From NCBI GenBank assembly GCA_034769895.1, contig CM068372.1, positions 381,629,910 to 381,693,909 of the forward strand: a DNA stretch of 64,000 bases, given 5' to 3'. This DNA is from Magicicada septendecula. Lineage: Eukaryota > Arthropoda > Insecta > Hemiptera > Cicadidae. Shown piece after piece: positions 10,766 through 23,074 of this stretch (position 1 is the stretch's first letter; each line of letters opens with the position of its first letter). The notes beneath the pieces are model-generated. The model was not told where the DNA came from. It searched no databases and saw only the letters and a list, made by a program, of their open reading frames with translations. The position numbers and the translations under genes are program-made.

Positions 10766-10860
10766 TAAGGTGCTACACGTTAGAGACCACAGTACTGTGG
10801 TTAAGGCATTGTAAAACTTTAATTTAGTATCTCGACGTACCTTAACATCAATTAAAACTA

Positions 10861-12239
10861 ATATATAAATAATTAAATTTATATATTCAATACTACTATT
10901 ACTTTTTAGAAATGTCTTGTAACTGTTTTCCACTGTAAGAAATCCCATCTCCGATGACGAAATTAAAAATGTAAGAAATAAGAAAATCGTGTAAATAAAA
11001 GCACGGGAAACGTTTTGTGGACAAAGCCAACAAGGATGTACGTTTTGCCTTTACGTAAAACTACACAGGCTGTGAATAAAGTACGTAATTAACTATTCAC
11101 AGCGAATTCCAAGGCTAGCGATTAAAACACAAACGTAACCTTGGCACTAAACGAACATATATCTTTTGTAAAGCGAATGTTGTCAGCTGCTTCACGTTGA
11201 GTCAGTTTCAAAAGCGTCGACAGTCGGTTGTACAAGAAACTTAGTTCTGTAGTTCGCTTATGATGTTAACGATAACTGTACTACTTAATCACTCAAATGA
11301 CGGAGGATTACGAACCTACAGTCACATAAAATCCGAGCGTTTAATCGTTATGTCACTAATTATGGCGAACTACGGCGTTTTCTTTAATAAATGAAAATTG
11401 AAGAGTAACAGATTTGTTTAAATGCGTGCAACTCTCACACTTGGAGCCGTCATACCTGTGTGGACATGGTTACCGCACTATTACACCGTGGTATAATATT
11501 TAATTTTTCTGAAACTGTTCTCAGTTTTTTTTTTTTTTAGCGGGCAGTTTTTTCTTCCCGCTTCACCGAATACCCCACTCCAACCTCACCATTTTCAAGT
11601 CCTAAACCACCACGACTGGTGGAAACACTGAAAGGTCTCGTTCGGAACATGACAAGTACCAGTTCAGGAAGTAAACACGACAATGATTGAATTACAGAGG
11701 CTGCTAATCAAAAAACACGATGAATAAACATATATATAACAAAATTTTAAAAATTGCTGTACTGAGAGAAAACAGGAGTTTTTGTTAGTTTAGAATCTTT
11801 AGAAACCCGCCAATAGTCTCGGACGCCATACATTTAAATGAAATTATTTTTTGTGCGGTTGCAGGTCTTTGTATCCTTGTGACTACGATGGCATTAAATT
11901 GTATTAATGTATTGACTGAAACAAACAAAAAAAATATTTTATTACGTTCGACTCAGGTTTTTTTCATTAGCCTATTGAGACAAAAAGTCGATCAGGGAGG
12001 AACTGTTTCACTTCCATGTTCCGTAAGGAAATGTAAGTATGGTGATCAGGAAAAAAGTCGTGTTAGAGATAACGGCTGATTCTGATTGTACTAACTTCAA
12101 AACATGAAGAAAAGTAATTTTCCAAAAAGTGTCTGTGTGTAGAATGTTTTCTACGGCGAACGATAACTGCCGCAAATTCAAACAGAATCAAATATTTTTT
12201 TGCATATGTGCCCGATTTGTAGACTACTCAAGTCTATTA
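10861..12239. other. No recognisable gene
   Basis: AT-rich sequence with short frames. A poly-T run of about 14 bases begins near 11526. I find no coding domain, TIR or RNA motif. Confidence 0.5.
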
Positions 12240-12850
12240 ATTTTGGTGACGATCGGTTAAGGGGGAGGGAAAGTTTACCTGCAACGTTTTACGTTTTAAC
12301 AAGAGTAAAGTACATAAAAATTCATTTAAACCTTTTCAAACAATGGTAATTCTTAAAAATAAAATAATTTTTTTGCCAAGCTGCCAGATTGTTTGGTTAG
12401 GAGGGAGGAGTAGTTTACCTGCATTGTTTTGTGTTTTAACAAGAGTAAAGTACTTAATTTTAATAAATAAGTGCTCTGAAAATAAAATCATATTAATCCA
12501 CAGTAAAATGGTAAATGAGATAATTATAAATGGAGTGGGTAGTTAAAGGGGGAGGGGGTGATTTTTTGAAAATTGCTGTGATGGAATCAAGTAAAGTACG
12601 AATATTTAATTTTGAAGGATAAAATATCGTAGAAATTACATATGATAAAACTATTACTCTATGAAAGTGTAAATAGCCTATCATTAATGGTTGGGATTGG
12701 TTGATGAGGAGGGATGATTATCTGCGTAGTTCAGTTTCTTTATAAGAATAAAATACCTAATTTTTATAGATAAAGTGACTCGAAAATAACATTATATTAA
12801 ACGACTACTCCATAATAACAAAAATATCTATAAATAGTGTAAATAGTTTG
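12240..12850. repeat. Diverged tandem repeat, about four units of 145-160 bp
   Basis: The block GGTTA/AGGGGGAGGG...TTACCTGC..GTTTT...AAGAGTAAAGTAC recurs at about 12255, 12398, 12543 and 12700, each followed by an AT-rich half with ATAAAATCATATTAA-like sequence. Unit identity is low, so the array is old. Confidence 0.65.
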
Positions 12851-12871
12851 AGGGTAGGCGATATTTTTTTT

Positions 12872-12965
12872 AGAAATTATCGAACCGAGTCCAAGTAAAT
12901 GATTTTAAATATAATTCTTAGAACGTGGAAGTCTTGTATGGTTCTCCATACCGATTTTACTACTA
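12872..12965. repeat. Dispersed repeat, copy 2
   Basis: Same sequence family as 3038-3130. Confidence 0.6.
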
Positions 12966-13189
12966 TTGCGGATAGCTGCATGGTGTAAGCGAGAGATTTG
13001 TTCAGACAGCAACAAAAGTATTTTCGAACCCCATCCCAAATTATTATCTCTTTGAACAATATAAATACAGAGCACTTACATTACAGTCTGCAGACAAGAA
13101 GATTTCTCCTGCCCTTACTTAGAGACTAACACTTTAAACGGATTGTATGCAACATGTAACTTTTAAATGCTCTAACAGAGAACTAGTTA

Positions 13190-13553
13190 CATATTAGGCT
13201 ACTACATCATGTATGAACTGTAATGTACAAAAAAAAATTATTGTTAAGGAGCAAGAACACCTTGCGTAGGGACAGTTTATATTTTAATACGCTTTAAATC
13301 GAGTGTGCAACGGTTTTATTAGGTTTTTTTATTTTGAACGGCTTAAATTTTGTGCTAAATTTGTTTAAAATATAGCAAATGTGAAGATTTAAAATACCGT
13401 TACTACTATGTACATTTTGTAGACGTATCTAGTGCTTTATTTCTGTCGGTCGAGGTTTTCAAGTCGTGTAACAGTAGCGAACGTAAAACACATAAGCGCA
13501 ATGTATTTCACTATCTCGTCCATTGTCTCGTCCGACTGTGGAACCAAGAATAG
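13190..13553. repeat. Long dispersed direct repeat, copy 1
   Basis: Matches 17365-17728 along about 360 bases; both contain GACAGTTTATATTTTAATACG, TGTACATTTTGTAGAC and GACTGTGGAACCAAGAATAG. No long ORF or terminal structure is visible. Identity looks like about 85%. Family unknown. Confidence 0.8.
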
Positions 13554-14660
13554 TTCTGTTCAATAGACAATTATGCTTTGTATGTTTAATGTTTTGTATT
13601 AACAGACTTCATAAATAAACATAAAAAAATTCGTTTAAAGACAAACAATACAATAAATGACAGATAAAAAGTTTTAACAAATATGATGTCAATGCCCATC
13701 GCTTCAGCAGTATATATGACTATCATTGGATGTCGTTTTAAACGATTTCAACAAATAGTGTTAATATCAATAATAACAAAACAACACTAGGCCTACAATA
13801 ATAATAATAATAATAAGAATATAGTAATAACAATAATAAGGGAATAACAAGGGTAACAAACGAAAGAACAGTTAGTTATAAGGGTGGGTGTGTGTGGGTG
13901 AGTGGTGCGCGCGCTTGCGCGTACATTGTCGGTTGCGATGGAGGAGGCGGTGGTGTCAGGTGGCGAAGCTAGCCCACCTGGTGGATGACAGATGTACTAC
14001 TGCGCTAGTCGCCAGCTTTCCAACTGCACCTCGGGTCTCAAACGCGCGCCGAGCTTTGTCCCGTTCGTTTGTACTGCACAGAGAAATTCAAGTTTCGTTG
14101 TGCCTTTTCTTCTTTGTTGTTCTGTGGTTTTTTTGTGCACCGAAACTGCGTGATGAATATTGTTTTTTTTTTTAATATTGTTTTACAGTGTGTTTTTTCG
14201 CCTGCAGTAGGACACTGCAAAATAAGTAAGTATTCTTTAAACTTTGCAGTAAATTACAAAAGTAGTTTTTAAGTTTCTTGTCGTATTACCGGCGTTTAAA
14301 CCGCGGTACGTGTGGTAAGTAGCGATCTTGTAGCCGGGTCTCGTACGTGCGGACAATACGTTTTGCGGCCACAGAGAAAGACGGTATCGATTGCGTCACA
14401 TAGAGTGTTAAGTACAGTACGTAGACAATGGAGCGACATCATTTTCTCAGTAATCGATTGTTGCAACATATGCATAATAAGTATGCGTTAAAAAAAAATA
14501 AATAAAAGTAGCTGCTATTATAGATCGCTGATTATCAACGTTTGGTTGTTGATCAGAGTTCACGAAAAGCAAGAATTTATAAATATTTAATAATTAATAT
14601 CGTCGTTTTTTTATTTGGCGGAGAAAAAAATTAAATATCTTTTATCGCTTCTTTTCTTCA
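13554..14660. other. No confirmed gene; CpG-rich patch
   Basis: A CpG-rich stretch at 13880-14080 with plus-strand frames of 95 and 67 codons stands out from the AT-rich surroundings. It could be a promoter or first-exon region of a host gene, but no TATA, domain or splice evidence supports this. An (AAT)n tract lies at 13799-13815. Confidence 0.35.
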
Positions 14661-14663
14661 TAC

Positions 14664-14664
<1 letters not shown>

Positions 14665-14727
<63 letters not shown>

Positions 14728-14737
14728 CACTCGCACA

Positions 14738-14803
<66 letters not shown>
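14665..14803. repeat. (TC)n microsatellite
   Basis: About 140 bases of TC repeats with one short interruption near 14723-14742. The Ser-Leu frame across it is repeat translation. Confidence 0.97.
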
Positions 14804-14807
<4 letters not shown>

Positions 14808-15970
14808 TTGTATTTATATTTCTTTCTTTATTTTACGTTCAGTGGCTACACACGCTCATATATGATTCATTTTAACGTTATTAGTCACAGGAAATAATTG
14901 GTCACTTTCTGGGTTCATCACATGACCTCTGGATCGTATCAGCTGATAACCTGTGATTGAGAAGAAATATATTATGTCGATAAAAACTTGGGGTCGAGCG
15001 TTCGATCGTGACTTATTCGTTTGACACCGTTGACCGTATTACTCATTTTTATCTTTTATTATTCACGAATAAAAATTTAATCACACACACACATATTGCC
15101 GAGACTTGTACGCCCACACAAATGATTACAAAAACTATATAACGTTGAAATTAAACTGATTTTATCGTATTTATTTAAAAGAAGTTTTTGACGAGTCTTT
15201 CTGTTGGTTACATTTTCTAAACAGCGGTGTCCAAGATAAAAAAGGGAAATTTAATATTTACAAACGACGTTTACAAAATGTCTCACATTTCTGCTAAAAA
15301 AAAGTGAAAGATGTCGTACTGTATTTTAAATTTGGTCAGATTTTTTCGTCAGCAATACGACTGCAATTTTCTCGACTTGAAATTATAAAAATCATTAATT
15401 TAATCTATTTATTGTAGAAAAATCTTCATAAAATTTTCTACCAGTTTTGTCATCCACTTTTCTCGTAATGAAAATTGTTTAGCTTTTTGTTTTTGTTGAG
15501 TTTTTTTATCCGTTCCCGAAGGTGTAGGCCTAAACTTTTTTGTACCGGTACCGTATTTTACATACTCCGATACTTTTAATTTAGCGCCTTGTATTCTTCT
15601 TCGTCGTCTTTCTCTTCTTCTTCGTCTTTTTTCTAGTTACACAACGGCTTCCATTTTTTCAACTTTTTTCCAGCCCGAATGCTGCAATCGATAGAGTTCC
15701 AGGCCTACATAATACCGCGGTCCGAATCGATACGTGTTCGTTCGCTAGTAGCTCGCAAAGCGCTTTCAGAACCAACGGTTTCATCAGATCACGAACGGAA
15801 TTTTAAAGTAATTCACACCGCGCACAAACTGACGGACCGTTTACTCTATAATGGGTAGGTTTAATTTTTTTTATACAGCAATAAAACAATACTTTGGTAT
15901 AATTGAAATCCACTTCTACGACTGATCAATGAGCAATTTTCGATTTGATATAAATTGCTTAGGCCTATAT
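14804..15970. other. No recognisable gene
   Basis: AT-rich sequence containing TAGGCCTA octamers near 15523 and 15960, but no domain or repeat structure. Confidence 0.5.
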
Positions 15971-16322
15971 AGAGTTTAGAAGTTTCGGGCTGTTAGGTCG
16001 TGGTACGTTTGCTCGTTTCGTACGCCATTTTATTTTATACACTAAAACGTTTCGGCCGCCTACCGCAGGCCTTCATCAGTAGTAAAAATTAGAAAATAGT
16101 TTCGCCGACAAGCGATGGTAGGCCGAATATACATCAAGTTGAGGCGGAAACATAAAATTTGCTACTATTTTTAATTTACTATTTTATTTTACTACTTTTA
16201 ATTTTTACTACTGAAGAAGGCCTCTCTCTGCTGGGTGACCGCAACGTCTAGTGTATAAAATAAAATGACATCTGCAACAAGAAATCGACCGAGGCCCAGT
16301 AGTTCGGAACTTGTAAACTCAA
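15971..16322. mobile_element. Palindromic element C with hammerhead cores
   Basis: GAGTTTAGAAGTTTCGG on the left is mirrored by GTTCGGAACTTGTAAACTC on the right; TTTATTTTATACACTAAAACG is mirrored near 16246. The left arm keeps a full core. The right arm (16211-16248) has CTGAAGA and ACGTC with a good helix I (ACTA/TAGT), but GAA has become GCA. Confidence 0.78.
16046..16079 (-). ncRNA. Minimal hammerhead ribozyme core, element C left
   Basis: Minus strand: CTGATGA, spacer A, helix II GGCC/GGCC with loop TGCGGTAGGC, GAA, helix III ACGT, T. Confidence 0.72.
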
Positions 16323-16334
16323 TAATTATTTTTT

Positions 16335-16597
16335 TAACGACAAAGGGTTTGCGAGGATGGGTCAAAAATGTAGACTATAACACACATTTTTAAATTATTT
16401 GTGTCGACGTTTCGACAATATTATTTATTGTCATCATCAGGACCTGTGTACGGATACAAGAGAAAATATCAAACATATCAGATCAATTAATTTTTTGCAA
16501 ATCCTTATAAATATTGTCGAAACATCGACACAGATAATTTTAAAATTTGTGTTATACTGTAATTTTTTGATCGATCCTCGCAAACCTACATCGTTAA
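16335..16597. mobile_element. Palindromic element D3
   Basis: AACGACAAAGGGTTTGCGAGG on the left is mirrored by CCTCGCAAACCTACATCGTT on the right. The right arm keeps ATTGTCGAAACATCGAC but lacks CTGATGA. The left arm has the best ribozyme core of family D. Confidence 0.8.
16406..16440 (-). ncRNA. Minimal hammerhead ribozyme core, element D3 left
   Basis: Minus strand: CTGATGA, spacer T, seven-pair helix II GACAATA/TATTGTC with loop AATAA, GAA, helix III ACGT, C. Helix I GTC/GAC. All core bases are canonical. Confidence 0.76.
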
Positions 16598-17364
16598 GAT
16601 TGATTGATTGATGGTCACTACGAAATTAAGGCTTCTATAAATATTGAATCCGGGCGTGATAGACTACAAAATAGATTTAAAATGTAGACTTAAGTTACTG
16701 TTTAACTTAAGTTCCTGACCAGTGTCTCAACACTAGATAAGTCTTTCTTTCTTCAACACTCCGAGTGCTGCTCTTATTAAATATTTGACAGTTAGATTAT
16801 TTTCACAAATTCAAATGATTTCCGTCTTGCAGCAATCGCACCATGTCCGCTATATCTAGCAGTCGTAAAAATTTTCAGCGTTTCGATGTAGCCTTTGCTA
16901 TAGTCACTGCCTGGTATTTTGTTTGTCACGAGCCCTGTTTTCAGATACCTGTGGACGATTTCCAAAATGCTGCAGACGAGATTGTCTGTTTTAAGTCTTA
17001 AATTACAACAAGTTTGTTTATAACGATATCTGTAACAGTAACAGTACAATGCGTTATCTGAAACACGTCATGATTAACACAATCACGGGAAACGGACGTG
17101 CGGCAGTACGCAGCGCGACCGCTGAAGTACATTTGCACGATTCGCTCGATAATTTGGAAACCAATAAACATAGAACATTGGAAATTAGATAAAATTAAAT
17201 TTGAATCTTTTTGTACAATTCACTTGCTTAATTTATTAGTCTATCCTGAATAGGGAAAAAGTTTCTCGCAGGCTACTTTTTATGCCTTACGACTGAAAAA
17301 AAATTAAAATTTGAGATTTTTATTTTTTATTTTGTTATGACAAGAATATTATTAAATGAAAATG
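16598..17364. other. No recognisable gene
   Basis: Unassigned sequence. The 85-codon minus-strand frame at 16792-17049 has no recognisable domain. Confidence 0.45.
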
Positions 17365-17728
17365 GCATGTAGGCCTACATCATGTACGTGATCTGGGCTA
17401 CGTGTGAAAAAATATTGTTATGGAGCAAGAACATCTTGCGTAAGGACAGTTTATATTTTAATACGTACTAAATCGAGTGTGCGATGGTTTTATTAGGTTT
17501 TTTAATTTTTACCGACTTAATTTTTGGGCTAAATTTGTTTTAAATATTCGAAAATGTGAAGAATTAAAATATTGTTACTACTGTGTACATTTTGTAGACT
17601 TATCTAGTACTTCATTTTTACCGGTCGAGGTTTTCCAGTCGCGTAATACTAGCGAACGTAAAACCCATAAGCGCAACGTGTTTCCCCATTTCGCCGATTG
17701 TCTCATCCGACTGTGGAACCAAGAATAG
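17365..17728. repeat. Long dispersed direct repeat, copy 2
   Basis: Second copy of the repeat at 13190-13553. The left end begins with TAGGCCTACATCATGTA. Confidence 0.8.
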
Positions 17729-18154
17729 GGAGGTCCCGTACCTTCATAGATTTTTTATGAGTTTTATTGACAGCTGTTGTAACTTCCAACACGAACAATA
17801 ATAGTAAGATCTATGAAATTAGTGAATTTAAAGCACGGTTTAACAACAACCAGTTAGCTATAGAAGTATATGGAAGAATTTAGCCTTTTTTGTTTCGTGT
17901 TAAATTATATTTGTGGGGTAGCAATTGTGAACGCGACATGCGCGAAGTTTTCGTTATCGTTACAGAGAAGTTCTCGTTATGGTGGGCTCCATTGTAGACG
18001 AAGGTTATTGTATTTGAGTTCACAACATGTATTTCTGATAATTCTCTTAATTAGGAAAATCCGAATTTCAATAGCGTATGATCTGTTTTATGTGTCAAAA
18101 CTTTGGTACAGGTTGATAAAGAGGTATTTTTTTTTTGCAGGTCAACGAATTAAT

Positions 18155-18250
18155 TTAGTATAAATGATTAAAGGTTTAGCGAGGTTGTATCAAATAACAA
18201 GATACTGTTTTAAAATATATTTTTGTGGACGTAGCAACAACGCTTATTGT
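18155..18250. mobile_element. Relic of palindromic family D
   Basis: AAAGGTTTAGCGAGGTTGTATCAAA...TTTTTGTGGACGTAGCAACAACGCTTATTGT follows the D-family left arm with many substitutions. No ribozyme core remains. Confidence 0.5.
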
Positions 18251-18605
18251 GGTTTTTAGCACAACTGAAGTCAAATAGTGACAATACCCAAAACACCTAA
18301 CATCGTTATGTGACACAGTCATGTCATAGCAACCAGATTACAATTTTTTTAATAATTTTTTTTTCCGATGGAGACTGTGGAAAACTAACGTTCGCCGCAG
18401 GAGGGTCCGCACTCCTACGGTGTGTGGAACTTGCACCCACCAAAACCACAAACCCTGTTGTCCACGGCATGGATCCACCTTGGGACTCAGCTTTCGCAAT
18501 ACTTCAAGGTGGTGCCATTTGTACTTCGTCCTGAGGACGTTCATCTGTTTTAAACTTTCAGCGGGTCCACGTTACCTGTTTTCTGCTATTCTGTCAGCGG
18601 CCCTA

Positions 18606-19090
18606 GCAAGATGATCTTCGCGCTTCCTTCTTTTGCCTTAGTACCTTCTCTATGTAATCTGCTACCTGCTCCCAATAGTGTTCGCTCTCCAGCATTATTC
18701 CGATAACGTTTTCAGACGAGATCTCTCCCACTACATTTTCCAGTCTTTGCCTCTCTTCTTTCCGTCTATCACAGGTAAAAACGTGTGATTCACATCGTTT
18801 AATTCCTGTTTACAGAAAATGCAGTCTGCTCTGTCTACTTTCCCCATCCTATATAGGTAAGCCCGGAACATGTCGTGGCCAATTAGAAACTGGGTTATGA
18901 AATAATTAATCTCGCCATGTCTGCGATCAGTCGACTCAGCTAACTGTTTTATGAGCATAGCGGTCCATCTTCCCTTCGTGTCACTGGTCCATCTTTCCTG
19001 CCACTGATCCATAGTACGAGCCCTGGCCTCCTTGTGAGTTTGTAGAGTATCTAATAAACCTTCCCTCCCGGTAGTTTCGCCACTGCTTTA
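18606..19090 (-). pseudogene. R1-like non-LTR retrotransposon, ORF2 C-terminus
   Basis: The minus strand encodes a conserved tail: TMDQWQERW, then KGRWTAMLI, then FITQFLIGHDMFRAYLYRMG, then the zinc-knuckle half C-x2-C-x7-H. This is the C-terminal domain of R1-clade ORF2 (W...W..s.kGrwT..LI, LTGHG.F..YL.r.g, CX2CX7HX4C). A one-base shift just after the His moves the last Cys and a further roughly 55 codons into another frame, ending at a stop near 18610. It is therefore a 5'-truncated, frameshifted copy. Confidence 0.8.
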
Positions 19091-22000
19091 ATTATATTTC
19101 ACAGAATCCAATTTTAAATACCGTATCAATAGATAACCAATAGGTAGGCCTACATATATCAATAGTTTATGTTATTATTAATAATAATATATTATTGTTG
19201 AATACTATTGAAACATTGTAATTCACAAAATAATAAAAATATATTTTTATAAAAAATGTTGGTATTAACGTGAAGTCGGAACAGGCACTTTGCCTAATCC
19301 CTGATGTGTAGACGAAGAAGAAGAAAATAAACTAATGTGTATAAACGACTTTCGTTAATACTGTATTTTAAAATCTTTTCCTTGATACTGTATTTGATAT
19401 TATACTGTATTTCTCTTTTTGTGCAGTCCCAAAGTTGGATACCATATACGTACATTCATACGTGTTGATTTTTTTTTTTGTAATTTTTTCAAAGTAAAAT
19501 TTTGTTATCGACTTATATAGTAAGCAGGGTCACGTATATTAGGCTCATGCAAGCGCGCGCATTCCAGTAGACCTACTTAACCGTACGTAATCCTGAGTCG
19601 TTCACTCGGACTCGATTCCGCGGGCTTAATCCTTTTCTCTGTTCAGTTCGATTATCGCCATACTCCTGGAACACAAATCTCTACGCCTGGAACAAAAACT
19701 TTATTACTCTTTAAACTGATCTATATTTATTGTTAACGATCCAAACTAGGATTACTATAGCTTTTTCAACAAATTTGAAGGTATTGACTTTGAAAATAGA
19801 TTACACTACCTTTTCAGAAAAGACGAGATTCTAATTTTCGATGCCTGTTAGTATTTTCCAAAAACTAAATTGTTTTGTCGTCACTATCAATAATGAGATG
19901 CATAATAATTGTTTTTTTAAGCTAGTAATTACATGGGAAACAAAAAGTTCTTTACTTTTAATTAATATAAGAATTTGTCATGTACGTTTAAAAACCTTCA
20001 ATTTATAAATGCCAGGTTGTTCTGTTGAACAATGCTCCGAAATAATTGAAATGCAGTTATTATTAACGTGGTTCATAATATATAATAACAACGCTCGGTA
20101 AACTGTACAAACTTGGCATATTCAAAACAATAAGTTAACTGTTCTGAGCTTGTTATTGTTGTGAACTTGTTAAGTGTTCATAGTTTATCGACCGTCTTTA
20201 TTATATGTATTATGAAACACCTCAGTAATAATAACTACATTTTTTAATGATTTTGGGCCACGGCCTAACATGCTGGTAAACAATTTTCGGTACTGTATCT
20301 TTATCCGTTCCTGCAGGCAGTCATTTTCGATGTTTCGATTATGCGGTTGTTTGGCTTCGATCTTTAGTGAATGTCGCACATACTTTTATGTAGGTGAAAG
20401 AATTATACAAATTTTAATTTCATATGTTCCAAAATAGTTGGCTGATGATTGCAGTGGGTGTTCTTAGTGTTTTAATTTAATGCAAAATGACTGTAGCAGT
20501 AGTATATCACAGTTGCGTACCTGTGACGCAAAAGTTGATGTTGTTAGGTTAACATGAGAACTGAAATTACACATGGAAAGCGATACATGTGTAACGTAAA
20601 ACTCCTTTTTTTGTGTGGAAACTACTAAAAAACCAACTCGAAAGACGGGGTGGTTCAAGGGCCACACATGTCACTTTTTGTGCCATAACTCTTTTTTCGG
20701 TAATATTCGATTTCCAACAAGTACTCGTTTTGTGAATAACCAAAAAGAAACATCCATTATATACAATATGTAGAGCGTATGTTGTCATCCTTAATACATT
20801 GTTTTTGTGTTTCCAGTCACCATAAATATTTGTATTTTCCAGTTTACATTTGCTGTTGTAGTTTTGTTAATTTGTCAACTTAAAATCGTTAGGTTCTTTA
20901 AGTATTACTGTGTTATAAGCATTTTATATACATATTAAACGTTACGTTTTCCTCAACCATGGTTTTTATTTATTTCAGTAGTAAACTATAAACAAAAAAA
21001 ACATTGTTACCTAACCTCACAAATGAAAACAACACGTATTTTTGCTTTGAATTAAGAAATAGGACAATTTATAATTAGTACACTTCTTCTTTTCCACATC
21101 GTAATATATCGATACAATCGTATATTTAAACATCGAAAATGTACTGCAGGAACGAATAAAGGTACAGTTTCTAATTTTCAGTGTAGGCGATTGATATATC
21201 TTGTCTTGCCCTCACATATAACGTTCTATTCTGCTGTATTCTATGAAACAGCATATTTTAATATTTAAAATTTGAACATTTAGCTATTCATTTTGAAATA
21301 ACGTGCTCAAATTCATTATCATTTTTCGTTTAATGTTTATACTTTTTAATAGAGGATAAATGTACCGTTCGCCTTTCGTGTTTCCGTCATTACAAGTTCC
21401 TGCCCCCCTCCCGTGAGTCAGTGGCATAACTATGATAGGAGCTGCTCCCGAGGGGATGAGACTACATTGAAGGTTATGCTCTCCATTTTCCTCAGGAAAA
21501 ATAAGAAATTTAGAATTTTTCACATACAAATGATAAAGAAGATTTTATAAATTCTATCCGTCTCAAAGTTGATTTAAAAAATTGTAGTTTCTTAGATTTC
21601 TGCTATTAATTATAAAGCATTATTGTAACACCCGTAAGTGACTTAGAGATAGGTCTATGTTACGTGATTACGAAATTGTCCTGAAATTTTATTAGCTCTA
21701 TGAGGGGGGAATTTGTCACCTGATAACACCCTCCCCCCGCCAGTTACTCGTTTGTCATGAACGAAATTGCAGCTCGGGTTTTGTGACGCACATGATTTGT
21801 ACGTTACTGCTGTGCAGTGTGTTTTTGTACTCTTCTTCTTCAGCGGCGCAACAACCCATTACTGAGTCAAAACCTCCTTTAACAGCCTCCTCCAGTTGTC
21901 CCGCTCAAGTGCAGCTGCTCTCCAGAACTGGCTGGCGAAAGAAACTGACAGGTTTATGCACATAAAAGTTTTACAGATGGACTATGTGAATTCTCCGATC

Positions 22001-22500
22001 CAACCCCCAACATGGAGGACCAGGAACATTGATTTTGGGTTGCTCTTCCCCTAGAGAGTTGCTTTCACCTCAGCTGACGAGCTCTCTCTCTCTGCCCGGT
22101 CGCAGCAGGCTAACTTGTGTTTTTTTGTATTCAGTAAATATTTGCTATTCTCGTTGAAAACTGGTGTTGTTCAATTATTCATATTTAATTAATGCATAGT
22201 TTCCTCAATCTAAATATTGAATTCAGTAAAAACTCAACTACACCGAATGAACTGTATCTAATTATATGTCTTTAACTATAAATATCTTGCTAACAAACTG
22301 TTTTGAGACATATCGTATATGTGTCAGCAGAATACGTAGGTGTGTTTTCTTATATTTTGACATTTAAAACAGTCGCCCAGAATACCCCGTTAAATTCAAA
22401 ATTACCCGAATAATGTTATCAGATTATTGATTTATATACTCAGTGTGTATCAAAACATCTCATTATGCACATTACGTCTACAAAATCGTATGCAGGGAGC
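19091..22500. other. Long stretch without a recognisable gene
   Basis: About 3.4 kb of AT-rich DNA. Frames of 60-81 codons (for example minus 21284-21529) show no domain. CAGTGGCATAACTATGATAGG at 21419 resembles one hAT end, but I could not find a partner. I see no promoter or RNA. Confidence 0.45.
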
Positions 22501-22509
22501 TACAAGAAG

Positions 22510-22760
22510 TTTTTAACACTGTTGCACACCACTATAGAAACATTATTCCGATAAGCGCTTTCAAGCTTCACAGCTCATCGTCAGATCGGAAATAACAATA
22601 ATGGAACTAGACCACTTCTTTATACCCCCCACTTGCCCTACATCGCGTACACCTTTTCGTAAACAAGCTTTAAGTTATACTCACTGTCTGGCTATTAGTA
22701 ACTAGCCAGAGTTCAATCAGCCGAGTTATATAGCGGTGTGCAACAGTGTTAACTCTGTGA
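22510..22760 (-). mobile_element. Element G1, inverted-ended ribozyme element
   Basis: TTAACACTGTTGCACACC at the left end is mirrored by GGTGTGCAACAGTGTTAA at the right end. Only the left arm retains the ribozyme. The same family is at 44900-45020. Confidence 0.72.
22553..22584 (-). ncRNA. Minimal hammerhead ribozyme core, element G1 (one of the clearest)
   Basis: Minus strand: helix I TCCGAT with ATCGGA, six perfect pairs; CTGACGA; spacer T; helix II GAGCT/AGCTT with loop GTGA; GAA; self-complementary helix III AGCGCT; T. The related copy G2 has AAGCT/AGCTT, so a G-U pair is replaced by A-U, a compensating-type difference. Confidence 0.82.
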
Positions 22761-22829
22761 TTATAACTTCTAACACAACTTTATTATTAAAAGAAGTTTT
22801 TTGTTCTTCGTCATAATCATCGTCATCAT

Positions 22830-22910
22830 CTTCACATCACGGCATAGGCAAGGTGGTGTCTCTTCTGCCTTGAAAGATCCTCCAGCCATCTCTTCCTGGG
22901 TCTACTGTGT
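22830..22910 (-). pseudogene. RTE-like 3' end fragment (family X)
   Basis: CACGGCATAGGCAAGG...CCTCCAGCCATCTCTTCCTG matches 44590-44650 and, on the minus strand, gives DPGRDGWRIF, the tail seen at 10290-10420. A CATCATCTTC tract lies at the 3' side. Confidence 0.65.
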
Positions 22911-23000
22911 ATTCTCTTTGCTCCCCCTTCTTGGTCTCTCTTTTTTTTGTATTTCGAATTCGCATTGAACGCTGCGCCTTCTATTCTGTGTTTGACGTAA

Positions 23001-23008
23001 TTAGTGTG

Positions 23009-23072
<64 letters not shown>
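23001..23072. repeat. (GT)n microsatellite
   Basis: Pure GT dinucleotide run; Val/Cys and Thr/His frames across it are repeat translation. Confidence 0.97.

Positions 23073-23074
<2 letters not shown>

Larger units (their letters stand above)
10290..10860 (-). pseudogene. RTE-like RT C-terminal relic (family X), split by an insertion
   Basis: Reading the minus strand from 10860: VKVRRDTKLKFYNALTT, then element B (10619-10765), then SYGCELWTETK and, with stops between, QRWKEHLERMSDFRLAIQVW and DPERDDWRILE. These are the conserved post-palm blocks of RTE-like RTs (LKFY..L..P.L.YG.E.W, RW.eHL.RM, DP.RD.WR). Related copies lie at 22830-22910 and 44575-45180. Frameshifts and stops make it non-functional. 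Confidence 0.75.

Noticed and set aside
13880..14080. CpG-rich patch as a host promoter or exon
   Set aside because: No TATA or initiator at a useful spacing, no domain and no convincing splice sites. Left as unassigned.
15760..15800. GGTTTCATCAGATC near 15780 as another ribozyme
   Set aside because: It has a TCATCAG-like piece but no paired hairpin and no GAAA at the right distance.
21419..21760. Possible hAT element starting CAGTGGCATAACTATG
   Set aside because: No inverted partner end and no 8-bp duplication were found nearby.
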